Shown: piece by piece, positions 15,103-24,946 of the stretch | How positions within the stretch are numbered: position 1 is the first letter of the stretch | Layout: every line of letters starts with the position of its first letter | Assembly: GCF_014171475.1 (NCBI RefSeq) | Contig: NZ_CP048817.1 | Location: forward strand, 2,604,001 to 2,668,000 | DNA length: 64,000 nt | Origin: Sphingomonas sp. So64.6b | GTDB lineage: Bacteria > Pseudomonadota > Alphaproteobacteria > Sphingomonadales > Sphingomonadaceae | Reading direction: 5' to 3' | Translations under genes and position numbers: made by a program | Notes under the pieces: generated by a model | The model's input: the letters and a program-made list of their open reading frames with translations, nothing else | Databases searched by the model: none | What the model was told of the DNA's origin: nothing

Positions 15103-16674
15103 TCACTCCCACTCGATCGTGCCGGGCGGCTTCGACGTATAGTCGTAGGTGACGCGGTTGATGCCCTTCACCTCATTGACGATCCGCGTCGCCACGCGGG
15201 GCAGGAAATCGCCGGGGAATTGATAGGCTGCGGCGGTCATGCCGTCGGTCGACGTCACGGCGCGCAACGCCAGGACGAAGTCATATGTCCGCCCGTCGCC
15301 CATCACACCGACCGTGCGCACCGGCAGCAGCACCGCAAAGGCCTGCCAGATCGCATCATACAGCCCGGCATTGCGAATCTCCTCAAGGTAGATCGCGTCG
15401 GCCTTGCGCAATATGTCGCAACGCTCGCGCGTCACCTCGCCGGGAATGCGGATCGCGAGGCCCGGCCCGGGGAAAGGATGCCGCCCGACAAACGCGTCGG
15501 TCAGGCCAAGCTCGCGGCCAAGCACACGGACCTCGTCCTTGAACAGCTCGCGCAGCGGCTCGACCAGTTGCATGTTCATGCGTTCGGGCAGGCCGCCGAC
15601 ATTGTGGTGGCTCTTGATCGTTACCGACGGGCCGCCGGTGAAGCTGACGCTCTCGATCACGTCCGGGTACAGCGTACCCTGGGCGAGGAACGCCGCGCCG
15701 CCGATCTTCTTCGCCTCCGCCTCGAACACGTCGATAAAGGTCGCGCCGATGAACTTGCGCTTGGCTTCGGGATCGGTGACGCCGGCCAGGCCATTCATGA
15801 ACAGCGCCTCGGCGTTCACATGGACCAGCGGAATATTATAGTGATTGCGGAACAGGCCGACGACCTGATCGGCCTCTCCCGCGCGGAGCAGGCCATGGTC
15901 GACGAATACGCACGTCAGCTGATCACCGATCGCTTCATGGATCAACACTGCGGCGACCGATGAATCGACTCCGCCGGACAGTCCGCAGATCACCCGGCCG
16001 GTACCGACCTGCTTGCGGATTTCCTCGATCTTGGCGGCGCGGAAGCCCGCCATCGTCCAGTCGCCATTCAAGCCGCAGACATGACGCACGAAATTGCAGA
16101 TCAGCTTGGCGCCATCGGGGGTGTGCACCACCTCTGGGTGGAACTGCATCGCATAAAAGCGCCGATCGTCATCGGCGATCACCGCAAAGGGCGCACCGGG
16201 GCTTGCCGCGACCGGACGGAAACCGGGGGCGAGCGCGGTCACCTTGTCGCCGTGGCTCATCCAGACCTGATGGCTTTCACCCTCCGCCCACAGACCATCG
16301 AACAACGAACAGCGATCGCTCACCTCGATCACCGCATGGCCGAACTCGCCGCTGTCGCCCAGGGTGACGATGCCGCCCAGCTGTGCCATCAATACTTGCT
16401 GGCCGTAACAGATGCCAAGGATCGGCAGGCCGCTGTCGAGTATCACTTGCGGCACGCGTGGGCTGTCCGCGTCGAGCACTGAAGCCGGGCTGCCCGACAG
16501 GATGATGCCCTTGGGCTGCATCCGCTCGAAAGCCGCTTCGGCGGACTGGAACGGCGCGATCTCGCTATAGACCCCCGCTTCGCGCACACGGCGGGCGATG
16601 AGCTGGGTCACCTGGCTGCCGAAATCGACGATGAGGATCGAGTCGGGCGAAATGGAGTCGAGGGCCTGTGTCAT
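15103..16674 (-). CDS. guaA: GMP synthase (glutamine-hydrolysing)
   Basis: A 523-residue enzyme converting XMP, glutamine and ATP to GMP. It has a class I glutamine amidotransferase domain ([20 protein letters not shown]; nucleophile Cys89 in GICYGQQ; QFHPEV later), an ATP pyrophosphatase domain with the PP-loop [13 protein letters not shown], and the C-terminal dimerisation domain ending [17 protein letters not shown], the hallmark GuaA tail. I start at 16674 (MTQALDSIS); an upstream in-frame ATG adds an unconserved 16 residues. It follows a small secreted protein gene on the same strand. Confidence 0.97.
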   Translation of the reverse strand: MTQALDSISPDSILIVDFGSQVTQLIARRVREAGVYSEIAPFQSAEAAFERMQPKGIILSGSPASVLDADSPRVPQVILDSGLPILGICYGQQVLMAQLGGIVTLGDSGEFGHAVIEVSDRCSLFDGLWAEGESHQVWMSHGDKVTALAPGFRPVAASPGAPFAVIADDDRRFYAMQFHPEVVHTPDGAKLICNFVRHVCGLNGDWTMAGFRAAKIEEIRKQVGTGRVICGLSGGVDSSVAAVLIHEAIGDQLTCVFVDHGLLRAGEADQVVGLFRNHYNIPLVHVNAEALFMNGLAGVTDPEAKRKFIGATFIDVFEAEAKKIGGAAFLAQGTLYPDVIESVSFTGGPSVTIKSHHNVGGLPERMNMQLVEPLRELFKDEVRVLGRELGLTDAFVGRHPFPGPGLAIRIPGEVTRERCDILRKADAIYLEEIRNAGLYDAIWQAFAVLLPVRTVGVMGDGRTYDFVLALRAVTSTDGMTAAAYQFPGDFLPRVATRIVNEVKGINRVTYDYTSKPPGTIEWE

Positions 16675-16741
16675 GGCGAGCCGATAGCAGATGGGCCGGC
16701 GGAGTGAACCCCCTCTCCCCACCGGCCGGCCGGCTATCGGG

Positions 16742-17164
16742 TCAGTTTATGATGATGAGCGCATCGTCAAGGACGACATCCGCCACGCCCTGCGCATCGG
16801 CCCGGCAGCGAAAACCATATTCTTCGCGACTGAGATGGCGATAACTGCTGCGCAAGATCAGCGTACCGCGGATATCCCATCCTCTGCCGGATCGCCTGAC
16901 CGTATCGACCTTATGAATCTCCGCGACACGCGCAAACCGACGACCTTCGGCTTTCGCTTCCGCCACGCATGCGGTGATCGCATTGTCCTTGCCCCGGCCG
17001 ACACCAGTTTTGGACGGCGCGTCTCCCGACAGGCCCTCCTCTTCCTCATTGATCGGCTCACGGTGTGACGGCCGTTCGTGCCCACGCCGCGTCTGCGCTG
17101 ACGCCGCACCGATCGCCATCGCCGCCAGCCCCAGCGTCATGCCGATTTTGCTGAAATTGCGCAT
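16742..17164 (-). CDS. Small exported protein of unknown function
   Basis: A 140-residue protein with a signal peptide ([23 protein letters not shown], cleaved before QTRRG), then an Arg/Glu-rich linker, then a compact domain with two cysteines (ITACVAEAK and [11 protein letters not shown]) and a [19 protein letters not shown] beta-hairpin. I recognise no family name, though the composition matches small periplasmic proteins of sphingomonads. A GGAG site 7 nt before the ATG at 17164 decides the start. It sits 25 bp after the prolyl oligopeptidase gene and 67 bp before guaA on the same strand, so it may be cotranscribed with either. Confidence 0.7.
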   Translation of the reverse strand: MRNFSKIGMTLGLAAMAIGAASAQTRRGHERPSHREPINEEEEGLSGDAPSKTGVGRGKDNAITACVAEAKAEGRRFARVAEIHKVDTVRRSGRGWDIRGTLILRSSYRHLSREEYGFRCRADAQGVADVVLDDALIIIN

Positions 17165-17189
17165 TGCCCGCTCCTTATGCCGCAAGCCA

Positions 17190-19358
17190 TCACTGCACCG
17201 GCTTGACCGTCAACCCGGTCCATTTCGCGGCGAAGGCCCAATTGTCGGCCGCCTCTTCGATCACCTTGTCGGTCGGTTTGCCGCTGCCATGCCCGGCGCG
17301 CGTTTCGATACGCGCAAGGTGCGGCCGGTCGCCGATATCGGCCGCTTGCAGCGCGGCGGTGTATTTGAAGCTGTGCCCCGGCACCACGCGGTCGTCGGTG
17401 TCCGCGGTCGCGACCAGGACCGCCGGGTAAGGCTTGCCGCTCCTGATGTTGTGGTAGGGCGAATAGGCATAGAGCGTCTTGAAATCGGCCTCTTTCGACG
17501 GATAGCCATAATCATCGACCCAATACCGCCCCGCCGTCCAGCGATCGAATCGCAGCATGTCCATCACGCCGACCGCCGGCAGCGCCGCCGCGAACAGATC
17601 GGGCCGCTGATTGGTCACCGCACCAACAAGCAGGCCGCCGTTCGAGCCGCCCTGGATCGCCAGTCCGTCCTTCGACGTGATGCCTTGCGCCTTCAGATAT
17701 TCGCCCGCCGCGATGAAATCGTCGAACACATTCTGTTTGTTAGCGAGGCGCCCGCCATCGTGCCATTCCTTGCCATACTCGCCGCCGCCACGGATGTTCG
17801 CCACCGCGAGCACGCCGCCCTGCTCCATCCAGGCAAGCCGCGTCGCTGAGAAGGATGGGTCGATCGACACGTTGAACCCGCCATAAGCGTACAGCAATGT
17901 CGGCGCGGGCCCCGTCACGTCCTTGCGCCTGACGACGAACATCGGGATCCTGGTGCCGTCCTTCGACGCATAGAAGCGTTGCGACACATCGTAGAGCGAT
18001 GGGTCGAACGCCACCTTGGGTGCCGCCCAAGGCGTCGATTTCCCCGTCTTCACATCATAGCGATAGACCGTCGCTGGGGTCGCGAAGCTGGTGAACGAAT
18101 AAAATGTTTCGGGGTCGTCGGCGTCACCGCCGAAACCGCCGGCCGCGCCGATTCCGGGCAACGGCACCACGCCGTCGGATTTGCCGTCGAGCGTGTAACG
18201 TCGGATTTCGGTCTTCACGTCGACGAGATAGGACGCGATCAGCTTGCCGCCGAGGATCGCGGCACCTTCGAGCACGGCCTTATCTTGGGGCACGACTTCA
18301 TGGACCGGCGGCACGGCCGAGCGCGCGGCCAGATTGGTCGAGACGATGCGCATGCGCGGCGCATCCTTGTTGGTCACCCAGAAGAAGTTGAAACCCTGAT
18401 TGCCGGCGAACGACCATTCATTCTCCAACCCCTTGAAGATCGTACGCGGCGCAGGCTTCGGCGCGGTCAGGTCGACGACGGTAATCTCGTAGCGATTGTC
18501 GGTACCTTCGGTCGTCGTGACAATCAACCATTTGCCGTCGTCCGTCACCTGCGCCTGGTGGTTGCGCTTGGGCGTCTCGGGCGTCGCATAGATCAGCGTG
18601 TCTGCGGTCTGCGCCGTGCCGAGCTTATGGAAATAGACCGCCTGATCCTCGTTCAGCGCCTGGAATTTCTGGTCGCCGGTCGCTGCGGGAAAGCGCGAAT
18701 AATAGAAACCCGATCCATCTTTGGCCCAGGCGAGGTTGGAGAATTTGACCCATTCGACCGCATCGGCCGCAATAGTGCCGGTGGCGACGTCAAGTATCTT
18801 TACCGTGCGCCAGTCCGTGCCGCCGTCCTGGATCGAATAGAGGATTTTGCTGCCATCTTCGGAAGGCACCCATTCGCCGAGTGCGGTCGCGCCATCCTTC
18901 GACCATGTATTGGGGTCGATCAGCACGCGGCCTTCGCCGTTCAAACTGTCGCGGACGTAAAGTACCGCCTGGTTCTGCAGGCCGCTGTTGCGGCTGTAGA
19001 AATAATGGCCGCCCTTTTTCTGCGGCACGCCGAAGCGCTCATAATCGAGCAGCTGCTTGATCCGCGCCTTGAAGACGTCGCGGCCAGGCAATGTCGCGAG
19101 ATAGGCGTTGGTGACCTTGTTCTCCGCCGCGACCCACGCCGCCACATCCTTGTCGGTGCGGACGTCGTTTTCCAGCCAGCGATAGGGATCGGCAACCTTG
19201 ACCCCGAACTGTTCGTCGACCTGATCGACCCGGCGCGTCTCGGGGTAGCTGGGGGCGGCAGTCATGGTCGGGCTCTCCGCAGCGGCGGTCGCAAGGGGCA
19301 CCAGCGTCGTCACGAGGCCAGTGGAAAGGGTCAGGACGATCAGCGGCAAAGCGCGCAT
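17190..19358 (-). CDS. Prolyl oligopeptidase family serine peptidase (S9A), exported
   Basis: A 722-residue S9A peptidase that cleaves after proline in short peptides. A signal peptide (MRALPLIVLTLSTGLVTTLVPLATAAA) precedes the N-terminal segment PSYPETRRVDQVDEQFGVKVADPYRWLEN, a seven-bladed propeller and the alpha/beta-hydrolase domain. Catalytic residues are visible: Ser572 in GGSNGGLL, Asp in DTDDRVVPGHS (about 653-656) and His690 in GHGSGKP. The start at 19358 has a GGAG site; the upstream in-frame ATG is less likely. It lies just past the terminator of the ribosomal superoperon, on the same strand. Confidence 0.94.
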   Translation of the reverse strand: MRALPLIVLTLSTGLVTTLVPLATAAAESPTMTAAPSYPETRRVDQVDEQFGVKVADPYRWLENDVRTDKDVAAWVAAENKVTNAYLATLPGRDVFKARIKQLLDYERFGVPQKKGGHYFYSRNSGLQNQAVLYVRDSLNGEGRVLIDPNTWSKDGATALGEWVPSEDGSKILYSIQDGGTDWRTVKILDVATGTIAADAVEWVKFSNLAWAKDGSGFYYSRFPAATGDQKFQALNEDQAVYFHKLGTAQTADTLIYATPETPKRNHQAQVTDDGKWLIVTTTEGTDNRYEITVVDLTAPKPAPRTIFKGLENEWSFAGNQGFNFFWVTNKDAPRMRIVSTNLAARSAVPPVHEVVPQDKAVLEGAAILGGKLIASYLVDVKTEIRRYTLDGKSDGVVPLPGIGAAGGFGGDADDPETFYSFTSFATPATVYRYDVKTGKSTPWAAPKVAFDPSLYDVSQRFYASKDGTRIPMFVVRRKDVTGPAPTLLYAYGGFNVSIDPSFSATRLAWMEQGGVLAVANIRGGGEYGKEWHDGGRLANKQNVFDDFIAAGEYLKAQGITSKDGLAIQGGSNGGLLVGAVTNQRPDLFAAALPAVGVMDMLRFDRWTAGRYWVDDYGYPSKEADFKTLYAYSPYHNIRSGKPYPAVLVATADTDDRVVPGHSFKYTAALQAADIGDRPHLARIETRAGHGSGKPTDKVIEEAADNWAFAAKWTGLTVKPVQ

Positions 19359-19368
19359 GCAAGACTCC

Positions 19369-19410
19369 GAAAAACGAAAAAGGAGCCGCACCCTATCAGG
19401 CGCAACTCCT
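19369..19410 (-). terminator. Rho-independent terminator of the rpsM-rplQ operon
   Basis: On the minus strand a 12-bp stem (AGGAGTTGCGCC paired with GGTGCGGCTCCT, with some G-U pairs) closes a 6-nt TGATAG loop and is followed by TTTTTCGTTTTT. It stands 27 nt after the rplQ stop and just before the prolyl oligopeptidase start. Confidence 0.82.
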
Positions 19411-19436
19411 TTCTCAAATATCGGAGCAGGGCGCGC

Positions 19437-19859
19437 TCAGGCGGCCTGATCGTAATCCTCGTCGGTCATCACCGGACCCGAATCCTGGCCCTTGGCGCTG
19501 ACGTCGCGATCGACGAATTCGATGATCGCGATGGGCGCTGCGTCCGACGCGCGAATGCCGGCCTTGATGATGCGGGTATAACCGCCGTTACGATCGGCGT
19601 AGCGCGACGCCAGAACGTCGAACAGCTTCTGCAGCTGCGCATCGTCGAGCAGGCGCGCATGTGCGAGGCGACGGTTGGACAGGCCACCCTTCTTCGCCAG
19701 CGTGATCAGTTTCTCGACATAGGGGCGAAGCTCCTTGGCTTTCGCGACCGTGGTCGTGATCTGCTCGTGCTTGATCAGCGCTGCCGACATGTTGCGGAAC
19801 AGCGCGATGCGGTGGGCCGAAGTCCGCGAAAGTTTACGACCGCCAACACCATGACGCAT
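19437..19859 (-). CDS. rplQ: 50S ribosomal protein L17
   Basis: A 140-residue L17 protein of the large subunit. It begins with the diagnostic [58 protein letters not shown]. The domain ends near residue 115 and is followed by an acidic tail ([20 protein letters not shown]) found in alphaproteobacterial L17. It is last in the alpha operon, 188 bp after rpoA, with a strong terminator downstream. The long spacer before it carries a perfect 12-bp-arm palindrome. Confidence 0.97.
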   Translation of the reverse strand: MRHGVGGRKLSRTSAHRIALFRNMSAALIKHEQITTTVAKAKELRPYVEKLITLAKKGGLSNRRLAHARLLDDAQLQKLFDVLASRYADRNGGYTRIIKAGIRASDAAPIAIIEFVDRDVSAKGQDSGPVMTDEDYDQAA

Positions 19860-19897
19860 GATTTCATCCTTCGTTCGTTAAGGGGCCGTTTCGTGCA

Positions 19898-19922
19898 CCC
19901 ATCAAAGTACTACTTTGATGGG
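19898..19922. repeat. Perfect 12-bp inverted repeat in the rpoA-rplQ spacer
   Basis: CCCATCAAAGTA-C-TACTTTGATGGG is a perfect palindrome with a single central base, located 38 nt upstream of the rplQ start. As RNA it would fold into a 10-bp stem with a 5-nt loop. As DNA it could bind a dimeric protein. Confidence 0.7.
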
Positions 19923-19969
19923 ACCCTGCCGGAACCCCAGACCAGGTGGAGACGGTAAGCCCACCCCAA

Positions 19970-20005
19970 TTGCCGTCATCCCTGCACAAGCGGGGACCTC
20001 TATGA
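19970..20005. repeat. Degenerate GTCATCCC...GGGGAC extragenic palindrome
   Basis: CCGTCATCCCTGCACAAGCGGGGACC between rplQ and rpoA resembles the widespread GTCATCCCCGC-GAAA-GCGGGG type of extragenic repeat. A more regular copy lies at about 43027-43060. The dyad here is imperfect. Confidence 0.4.
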
Positions 20006-20047
20006 GAAGCGTCCGGCCCGAACCCGAGGGATCCGGGCCGAAGCCGC

Positions 20048-21112
20048 TTAACCCATAATTTCCTGTTCGAGCTTCTTGGCCATCTCTTCGATATTTTCAG
20101 GCGGCCAGCCGGGAATTTCCATACCCAGGCGGAGACCCATCGAGGAGAGAACTTCCTTGATCTCGTTGAGCGACTTGCGGCCGAAATTCGGCGTGCGCAG
20201 CATCTCCGCTTCGGTCTTCTGAACCAGATCGCCGATATAGATGATGTTGTCGTTCTTCAGGCAGTTGGCCGAACGCACCGACAGTTCGAGCTCGTCGACC
20301 TTCTTCAGCAGGTAACGGTTGATCTGCTGCGTGTCGCCTGCGGCATCGCCGGCTGCGGCGGGAGCCGCATGACCGATCGGCGCCGAATGAGTCATCGCCG
20401 AATCATCGAAGTGGACGAACAGCGCGAGCTGGTCCTGCAGAATGCGGCCGGCATAGGCCACCGCGTCCTCAGGGGTCACCGTACCGTCGGTCTCGATCGT
20501 CAGCGTCAGCTTGTCGTAATCGAGCTCCTGCCCAACGCGGGTGTTCTCGACCTTGTAGCTGACCTGCTTCACCGGCGAGTAGAGCGCGTCGACCGGGATC
20601 AGGCCGATCGGCGCATCCGCCGGACGGTTGGCGACCGCCGCGACATAGCCCTTACCGACATCTGCGGTCAGTTCCATGTTGAGCGTCGCGCCTTCGTCGA
20701 GATGGCAGATCAGCAAATCGGGGTTGAGCACTTCGATGTCGCCCGACACCGCAATGTCGCCGGCCTTCACGTCGGCCGGGCCGGTCGCGGAGAGCTGGAG
20801 ACGCTTCGGGCCTTCACCCTGCATGCGAAGCGCGATCTGCTTCACGTTCAGGACGATGTCGGTCACGTCCTCACGGACACCCGCCAGCGACGAGAATTCG
20901 TGAAGGACATTCTCGATCTTGATCGAGGTCACCGCCGCGCCCTGCAGCGAGGACAGCAAAACGCGCCGCAGCGCGTTACCGAGCGTCAGGCCGAAACCAC
21001 GCTCGAGCGGCTCAGCGACGAACGTCGCCTTGCGCTTCGAATCACCACCGGCCTTTTTCTCGAGACCGTTGGGCTTCTTGAGTTCCTGCCAATTTTTCGC
21101 ATTGACGGACAT
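20048..21112 (-). CDS. rpoA: DNA-directed RNA polymerase alpha subunit
   Basis: A 354-residue alpha subunit. The N-terminal assembly domain carries [64 protein letters not shown]. The C-terminal domain ([51 protein letters not shown]) contacts UP elements and activators. The linker is Ala-rich ([15 protein letters not shown]). I start at 21112 (MSVNAKNW) with an AGGGGAA site upstream; an in-frame ATG 45 nt earlier is less likely. It sits between rpsK and rplQ. Confidence 0.98.
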   Translation of the reverse strand: MSVNAKNWQELKKPNGLEKKAGGDSKRKATFVAEPLERGFGLTLGNALRRVLLSSLQGAAVTSIKIENVLHEFSSLAGVREDVTDIVLNVKQIALRMQGEGPKRLQLSATGPADVKAGDIAVSGDIEVLNPDLLICHLDEGATLNMELTADVGKGYVAAVANRPADAPIGLIPVDALYSPVKQVSYKVENTRVGQELDYDKLTLTIETDGTVTPEDAVAYAGRILQDQLALFVHFDDSAMTHSAPIGHAAPAAAGDAAGDTQQINRYLLKKVDELELSVRSANCLKNDNIIYIGDLVQKTEAEMLRTPNFGRKSLNEIKEVLSSMGLRLGMEIPGWPPENIEEMAKKLEQEIMG

Positions 21113-21207
21113 GGGCTTCCCCTTGGTTTTGGACCGAAGCGGGGGAGCTTCGGCCATGAGAGAATCGGCCGCGCGGCGCGATCAACCGCGCGCGGTCGAG
21201 ACGAAAA

Positions 21208-21597
21208 TCAGACGCGGCGGCGCTTGGAAGGCCGGACGCCATTGTGCGGGATCGAGGTCACGTCGCGGATCGAAGTGATCTGGAAACCAACCGCCTGCAG
21301 CGCGCGAAGCGCTGACTCACGGCCCGAACCCGGACCCTTGACTTCCACTTCGAGCGTACGGACGCCGTGCTCGGCGGCCTTTTTGCCGGCATCTTCCGCT
21401 GCAACCTGCGCCGCATACGGAGTCGACTTGCGTGAGCCCTTGAAGCCCATCATGCCGGCCGACGACCACGAAATCGCGTTGCCCTGGGCATCCGTGATCG
21501 TGATCATGGTATTGTTGAAGCTCGCATTCACATGGGCGACGCCCGAAGTGATGTTCTTGCGCTCACGCCGCTTAATGCGCTGAGGTTCGCGTGCCAT
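21208..21597 (-). CDS. rpsK: 30S ribosomal protein S11
   Basis: A 129-residue S11 with the standard sequence ([91 protein letters not shown]) and the basic C-terminus [12 protein letters not shown]. It forms part of the 30S platform and the Shine-Dalgarno duplex site. It lies between rpsM and rpoA, as in most alphaproteobacteria. Confidence 0.98.
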   Translation of the reverse strand: MAREPQRIKRRERKNITSGVAHVNASFNNTMITITDAQGNAISWSSAGMMGFKGSRKSTPYAAQVAAEDAGKKAAEHGVRTLEVEVKGPGSGRESALRALQAVGFQITSIRDVTSIPHNGVRPSKRRRV

Positions 21598-21682
21598 AGT
21601 CTCTTCCTAACCCTAAAGCTGACGCCGGTGGGGTTCCTTGCGGAACCCGGCTTCCGGCGGAGTAAATCACCCCCCGGATGAT

Positions 21683-22051
21683 TTACTTCTTCTTGCCGGC
21701 GATCGGCTTGGCCTTGCCCTTACGGGTGCGCGCATTGGTATGCGTGCGCTGACCACGGACCGGGAGGCCCTTGCGATGGCGAAGACCGCGATAGCAGGCC
21801 AGATCCATCAGGCGCTTGATGTTCATCGCGACTTCACGACGGAGATCACCCTCGACGGTGTGATCGGCGTCGATCGTTTCGCGAATCTGCAGCACTTCCT
21901 GATCGGTCAGATCCTGGACGCGACGCTCGGAAGCGATGCCCAGCTTTGCGACGATTGCCTTGGCCTTGGTGTTGCCAATGCCGTGGATATAGGTGAGCGC
22001 GATAACAACGCGCTTGTTGGTCGGGATGTTGACCCCGGCGATACGAGCCAT
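21683..22051 (-). CDS. rpsM: 30S ribosomal protein S13
   Basis: A 122-residue S13 of the 30S head ([39 protein letters not shown]...[28 protein letters not shown]). It is first of the rpsM-rpsK-rpoA-rplQ transcription unit. About 600 bp separate it from the histidine kinase gene upstream, and a good sigma70-type promoter lies 130 nt before the start, so it is transcribed independently of the spc operon. Confidence 0.98.
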   Translation of the reverse strand: MARIAGVNIPTNKRVVIALTYIHGIGNTKAKAIVAKLGIASERRVQDLTDQEVLQIRETIDADHTVEGDLRREVAMNIKRLMDLACYRGLRHRKGLPVRGQRTHTNARTRKGKAKPIAGKKK

Positions 22052-22652
22052 GAACTAAATTCTCCTGCTCCACAGGGCGACATGGCAGTCACCCCATCTC
22101 ATAGCGTTAACATTCCGAAACGCACGATAGCGGCGAGCGCAGACAAGCGCCGCCGGGACCCGGTGGTTCGGAATAATCGCCAGATAAGCGCGCGCAAACG
22201 CAGAGTCAACCAGCCGGTTCCCGCTTGGCGCGGATCGACCCCATTTTTTGAGCGCGACCGCGGCCCAGGCGATCTCGACCAGACTGAATAGCCAGGCCCC
22301 TTGCGGAATCGGCGCTGGTTGATGCTCAACGCGTATCATTGATTGCATCGACGTTTCAGCAAAAATGCTCATGGCGCACTGCGCCATACAAAGTCGGCAT
22401 TTTCAGCTTAAGTATCTGATATATAATCTATTATATACTCGACTCGCCGGTAGTGAGCGGAAAAAGATATGCACCATAGGGTGTTGCATATCTCCTGCAG
22501 GCCTGTCCCATAGGTCTGCCGGTCGTCAGCCCGCCCACTGGCACGATTCAACCATCATACAAGTTCCGGCATATCGCTCATTCCGGACATTTGCCGGTGC
22601 GCTCTTTCTTATCGCTGGAAACTGGATGACCGAGGCTGGTCCAGCAACGGTC
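22052..22652. other. 600-bp gap between the histidine kinase gene and rpsM
   Basis: No gene is supported on either strand. The rpsM-proximal part holds the rpsM promoter and leader. The distal part (about 22365-22495) is locally AT-rich and contains two short perfect dyads: ATGGCGCA-C-TGCGCCAT (22371-22387) and GATATGCA-N11-TGCATATC (22466-22492). Short frames crossing the gap show no recognisable protein. Confidence 0.6.
22181..22209 (-). promoter_or_regulatory. sigma70-type promoter of the rpsM-rpsK-rpoA-rplQ operon
   Basis: On the minus strand TTGACT (22204-22209) and TATCTG (22181-22186) are spaced by exactly 17 nt, leaving a leader of about 125 nt before rpsM. It explains how the alpha operon is expressed despite the inserted two-component genes. 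Confidence 0.6.
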
Positions 22653-23999
22653 TCAGGCCGGCAGCACGATTGTCGCGATCAGGCCCGGCGCATTGTCGCC
22701 AAGCTCCAGCCGCCCGCCATGCAGCCGCGCGACCGCCTCGACCAGGGTCATGCCAAGGCCGGCGCCGGGCGTGGTGCGGGCGGTGTCGAGCCGCCCGAAC
22801 CGGCGCAGCGCCTGGGCGCGATCGGCGGCGGCGATCCCGGGGCCGCGATCCTCGACCTGCAGTCGTACCTCATGCGCGTCGCCCGCCAGGCGAAGCGTAA
22901 GCGATCCGCCGTTCGCGCCATGGCGCAGCGCATTGTCGACCAGATTGGTGATCGCTTGTGACATCAACTCGCGGTGCAGCGGCAGGCCGGGCGGCCTGGC
23001 GTCGATCGCGACGACGAAGCGCAGCCCCGCATCCTCCACCACCGGCGCGTAGAGATCGGCGATCTCCTCGACCAGCGCGGCCGGATCGACCAGCGTGAAA
23101 CGATCGCGCGAGATCGATTCGGACCGGCTGATCTCGATCAGCGTGGTCAGCATGCGCATCACCAGATCGGTCTCGACGATCAGCCCGCCAAGCGCGGCCT
23201 CGCGCTGCGCCGGATCGTCCATCAACAACGCGCCCTCGGTCTTGCTGCGCAATCGGGCGAGCGGCGAGCGCAGATCATGCGCTAGGCTGTCGGTGACGAT
23301 GCGCAATTCGCCCATCAGCCGCCCGACCTTGTCGAGCATCGCGTTCAATCGGATGGCGAGCCGGTCGAACGCGTCGCCGCTGCCCGACAGCGTCACGACG
23401 CGGCGCGACAGGTCGCCATCCGCGACCCCCTCGATCACGCTGGCGATGCCGTTCAGACGCCGCCCGACATAACGTGCGATCACCAGCCCGCCGCCAATGC
23501 CCAACGCGAGCGACAGCAGCACGGCAAGCGCCAGCGCGGATTCGAGGTCGCGCTGCTCACGTTCCCAATCGTCGAGCAATCGTCCGCTGACCAGCCGGTT
23601 GGGACCGATCGCGCGCACCGCATATCCCGCATCCCGATCCGACCAGGGCGGCGCGGTTCCCGCCCGGCCGATCCTGAAAATCGTTGCATCGCCCTTGATC
23701 GTCACGCGATCCGGCCCCGTCCCGCCGATCCGTCGGCCCGACGCATCGATCACGGCGAGGATCAGTGAATCGTCACCCGGCGCGCGCGCATCCTCGATCG
23801 CCTCGTCGAGCGCCTTCATCCCGCCGTTTCGCCACACCGCGACCAATGCGTCGGATTGTTCGATCGTGTCGCGGCGCAGCGTGCCGACCGCATCGTCGTG
23901 AATTTGCTGCCAGACGAAACCGACCAGAGCGAGATTGGACACCAGCGCCAGCGCGATCGCCAGCAGCGCGATACGCGCGGTGACCGAGGGCCCCCTCAC
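22653..23999 (-). CDS. Sensor histidine kinase (HAMP-HisKA-HATPase)
   Basis: A 448-residue membrane kinase. It has two transmembrane segments (about residues 8-30 and 154-176) flanking a periplasmic sensor loop of about 120 residues, then HAMP, HisKA with phospho-acceptor His241 (SLAHDLRSPLARLRSKTEGAL), N box (NLVDNALRHG), G1 (VEDRGPGI) and G2 (GAGLGMTLVEAVARLHGG). It resembles the CusS/QseC-like class. It overlaps its response regulator gene by 4 nt. The stimulus is unknown. It lies inside what is usually a continuous ribosomal protein cluster. Confidence 0.93.
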   Translation of the reverse strand: MRGPSVTARIALLAIALALVSNLALVGFVWQQIHDDAVGTLRRDTIEQSDALVAVWRNGGMKALDEAIEDARAPGDDSLILAVIDASGRRIGGTGPDRVTIKGDATIFRIGRAGTAPPWSDRDAGYAVRAIGPNRLVSGRLLDDWEREQRDLESALALAVLLSLALGIGGGLVIARYVGRRLNGIASVIEGVADGDLSRRVVTLSGSGDAFDRLAIRLNAMLDKVGRLMGELRIVTDSLAHDLRSPLARLRSKTEGALLMDDPAQREAALGGLIVETDLVMRMLTTLIEISRSESISRDRFTLVDPAALVEEIADLYAPVVEDAGLRFVVAIDARPPGLPLHRELMSQAITNLVDNALRHGANGGSLTLRLAGDAHEVRLQVEDRGPGIAAADRAQALRRFGRLDTARTTPGAGLGMTLVEAVARLHGGRLELGDNAPGLIATIVLPA

Positions 24000-24688
24000 C
24001 CGTCGGCCGAGAGCCGGTATCCGGCGCCGCGCACCGTATGCAGGATCGGTGCGGCAAAACCCTCTTCGAGCTTACGCCGAAGCCGGCCGATATGGACATC
24101 GACAACATTCGATCCCGGATCGAAATGATAGTTCCAGATCTTTTCCAGCATCATCGTGCGGGTTACGACTTGCCCGGCATGGCGCGCAAGATATTCGAGC
24201 AGGTTGAACTCCCGCGCGCCGAGCAGGATCGGCCGGCCCTGCCGCGACACGCTACGCGCGAGCAGGTCGATCTCGAGATCGCCGACATTGAGCTTCACGA
24301 CCTGCTGGTCGGACACGACCCGGTCGGTACGCCGCAATAGCGCCTCGATCCGCGCATGGAGCTCGGCGAAGGAATATGGTTTGACCAGATAATCGTCAGC
24401 ACCGGCATGCAGCCCGTCGATCCGGTCATCGACAGTGGCAAGCGCGGACAGGATCAACGCCGGCGTGGCGATCCCCGCGGCGCGGATCGCGGAGAGCATA
24501 GCCAGGCCATCCAGGCCGGGCATCATGCGGTCGGCGACGATGACGTCGAAAATGCCCTCGCTGGCAAGGAACAGCCCATCGCGGCCATCATGACAGATCT
24601 CGACCGAATAACCGGCCTCGGCCAATCCCTTGGCGAGATAGCTCGCGGTCGCGTGATCGTCTTCGACGACAAGAATCTTGCGGGTCAT
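23996..24688 (-). CDS. OmpR-family response regulator
   Basis: A 230-residue response regulator. The receiver domain has the acidic pair D10/D11, phospho-acceptor Asp53 (VIVADRMMPGLDG) and Lys in DDYLVKPYSF. The C-terminal winged helix is OmpR/PhoB type (LLGAREFNLLEYLARHAGQVVTRTMMLEKIWNYHFDPGSNVVDVHIGRLRRKLEEG...GYRL). It overlaps the kinase gene by 4 nt (ATGA), so the two form a cognate pair. Two very stable hairpins lie just upstream and separate it from the exported SRPBCC gene. The regulon cannot be told from sequence. Confidence 0.94.
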   Translation of the reverse strand: MTRKILVVEDDHATASYLAKGLAEAGYSVEICHDGRDGLFLASEGIFDVIVADRMMPGLDGLAMLSAIRAAGIATPALILSALATVDDRIDGLHAGADDYLVKPYSFAELHARIEALLRRTDRVVSDQQVVKLNVGDLEIDLLARSVSRQGRPILLGAREFNLLEYLARHAGQVVTRTMMLEKIWNYHFDPGSNVVDVHIGRLRRKLEEGFAAPILHTVRGAGYRLSADG

Positions 24689-24748
24689 TGGATCTGAATC
24701 ATGGGCAAGCGTCCGATGGCTGGCTGACTTGGCTTGTACGAACGAACT

Positions 24749-24808
24749 GGGCCGACGGAAAGCCTCGCCTTCCGTCGGCCCCCGGCACCACCGGGAACAT
24801 GGTGCCGG
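24749..24808. terminator. Two consecutive perfect hairpins upstream of the two-component operon
   Basis: GGGCCGACGGAA-N9-TTCCGTCGGCCC (24749-24781, 12-bp stem) is followed at once by CCGGCACCA-N9-TGGTGCCGG (24782-24808, 9-bp stem). No U-tract follows on the minus strand. They may terminate transcription from adk and the SRPBCC gene or stabilise mRNA ends. Confidence 0.5.
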
Positions 24809-24946
24809 ATCGAGGTATCGCCTTGCTCATGGCCGTTCAGGGGAGGACGGCAGCACCACAGCGACATTCGCCATAGTAAGCGGGATGGAGGCTTCATCCG
24901 ATGACGCCGGCATGAAAAAAGCGTCATGCGGGATGATCGCTGCGCG

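Noticed and set aside
17979..19958. 659-residue open frame opposite the prolyl oligopeptidase and rplQ
   Set aside because: It is antisense to two well-supported genes and has no recognisable motif.
22365..22961. Open frame across the gap before rpsM, plus strand
   Set aside because: Its first part covers an AT-rich dyad region and its second part is antisense to the histidine kinase. The protein shows no family features.
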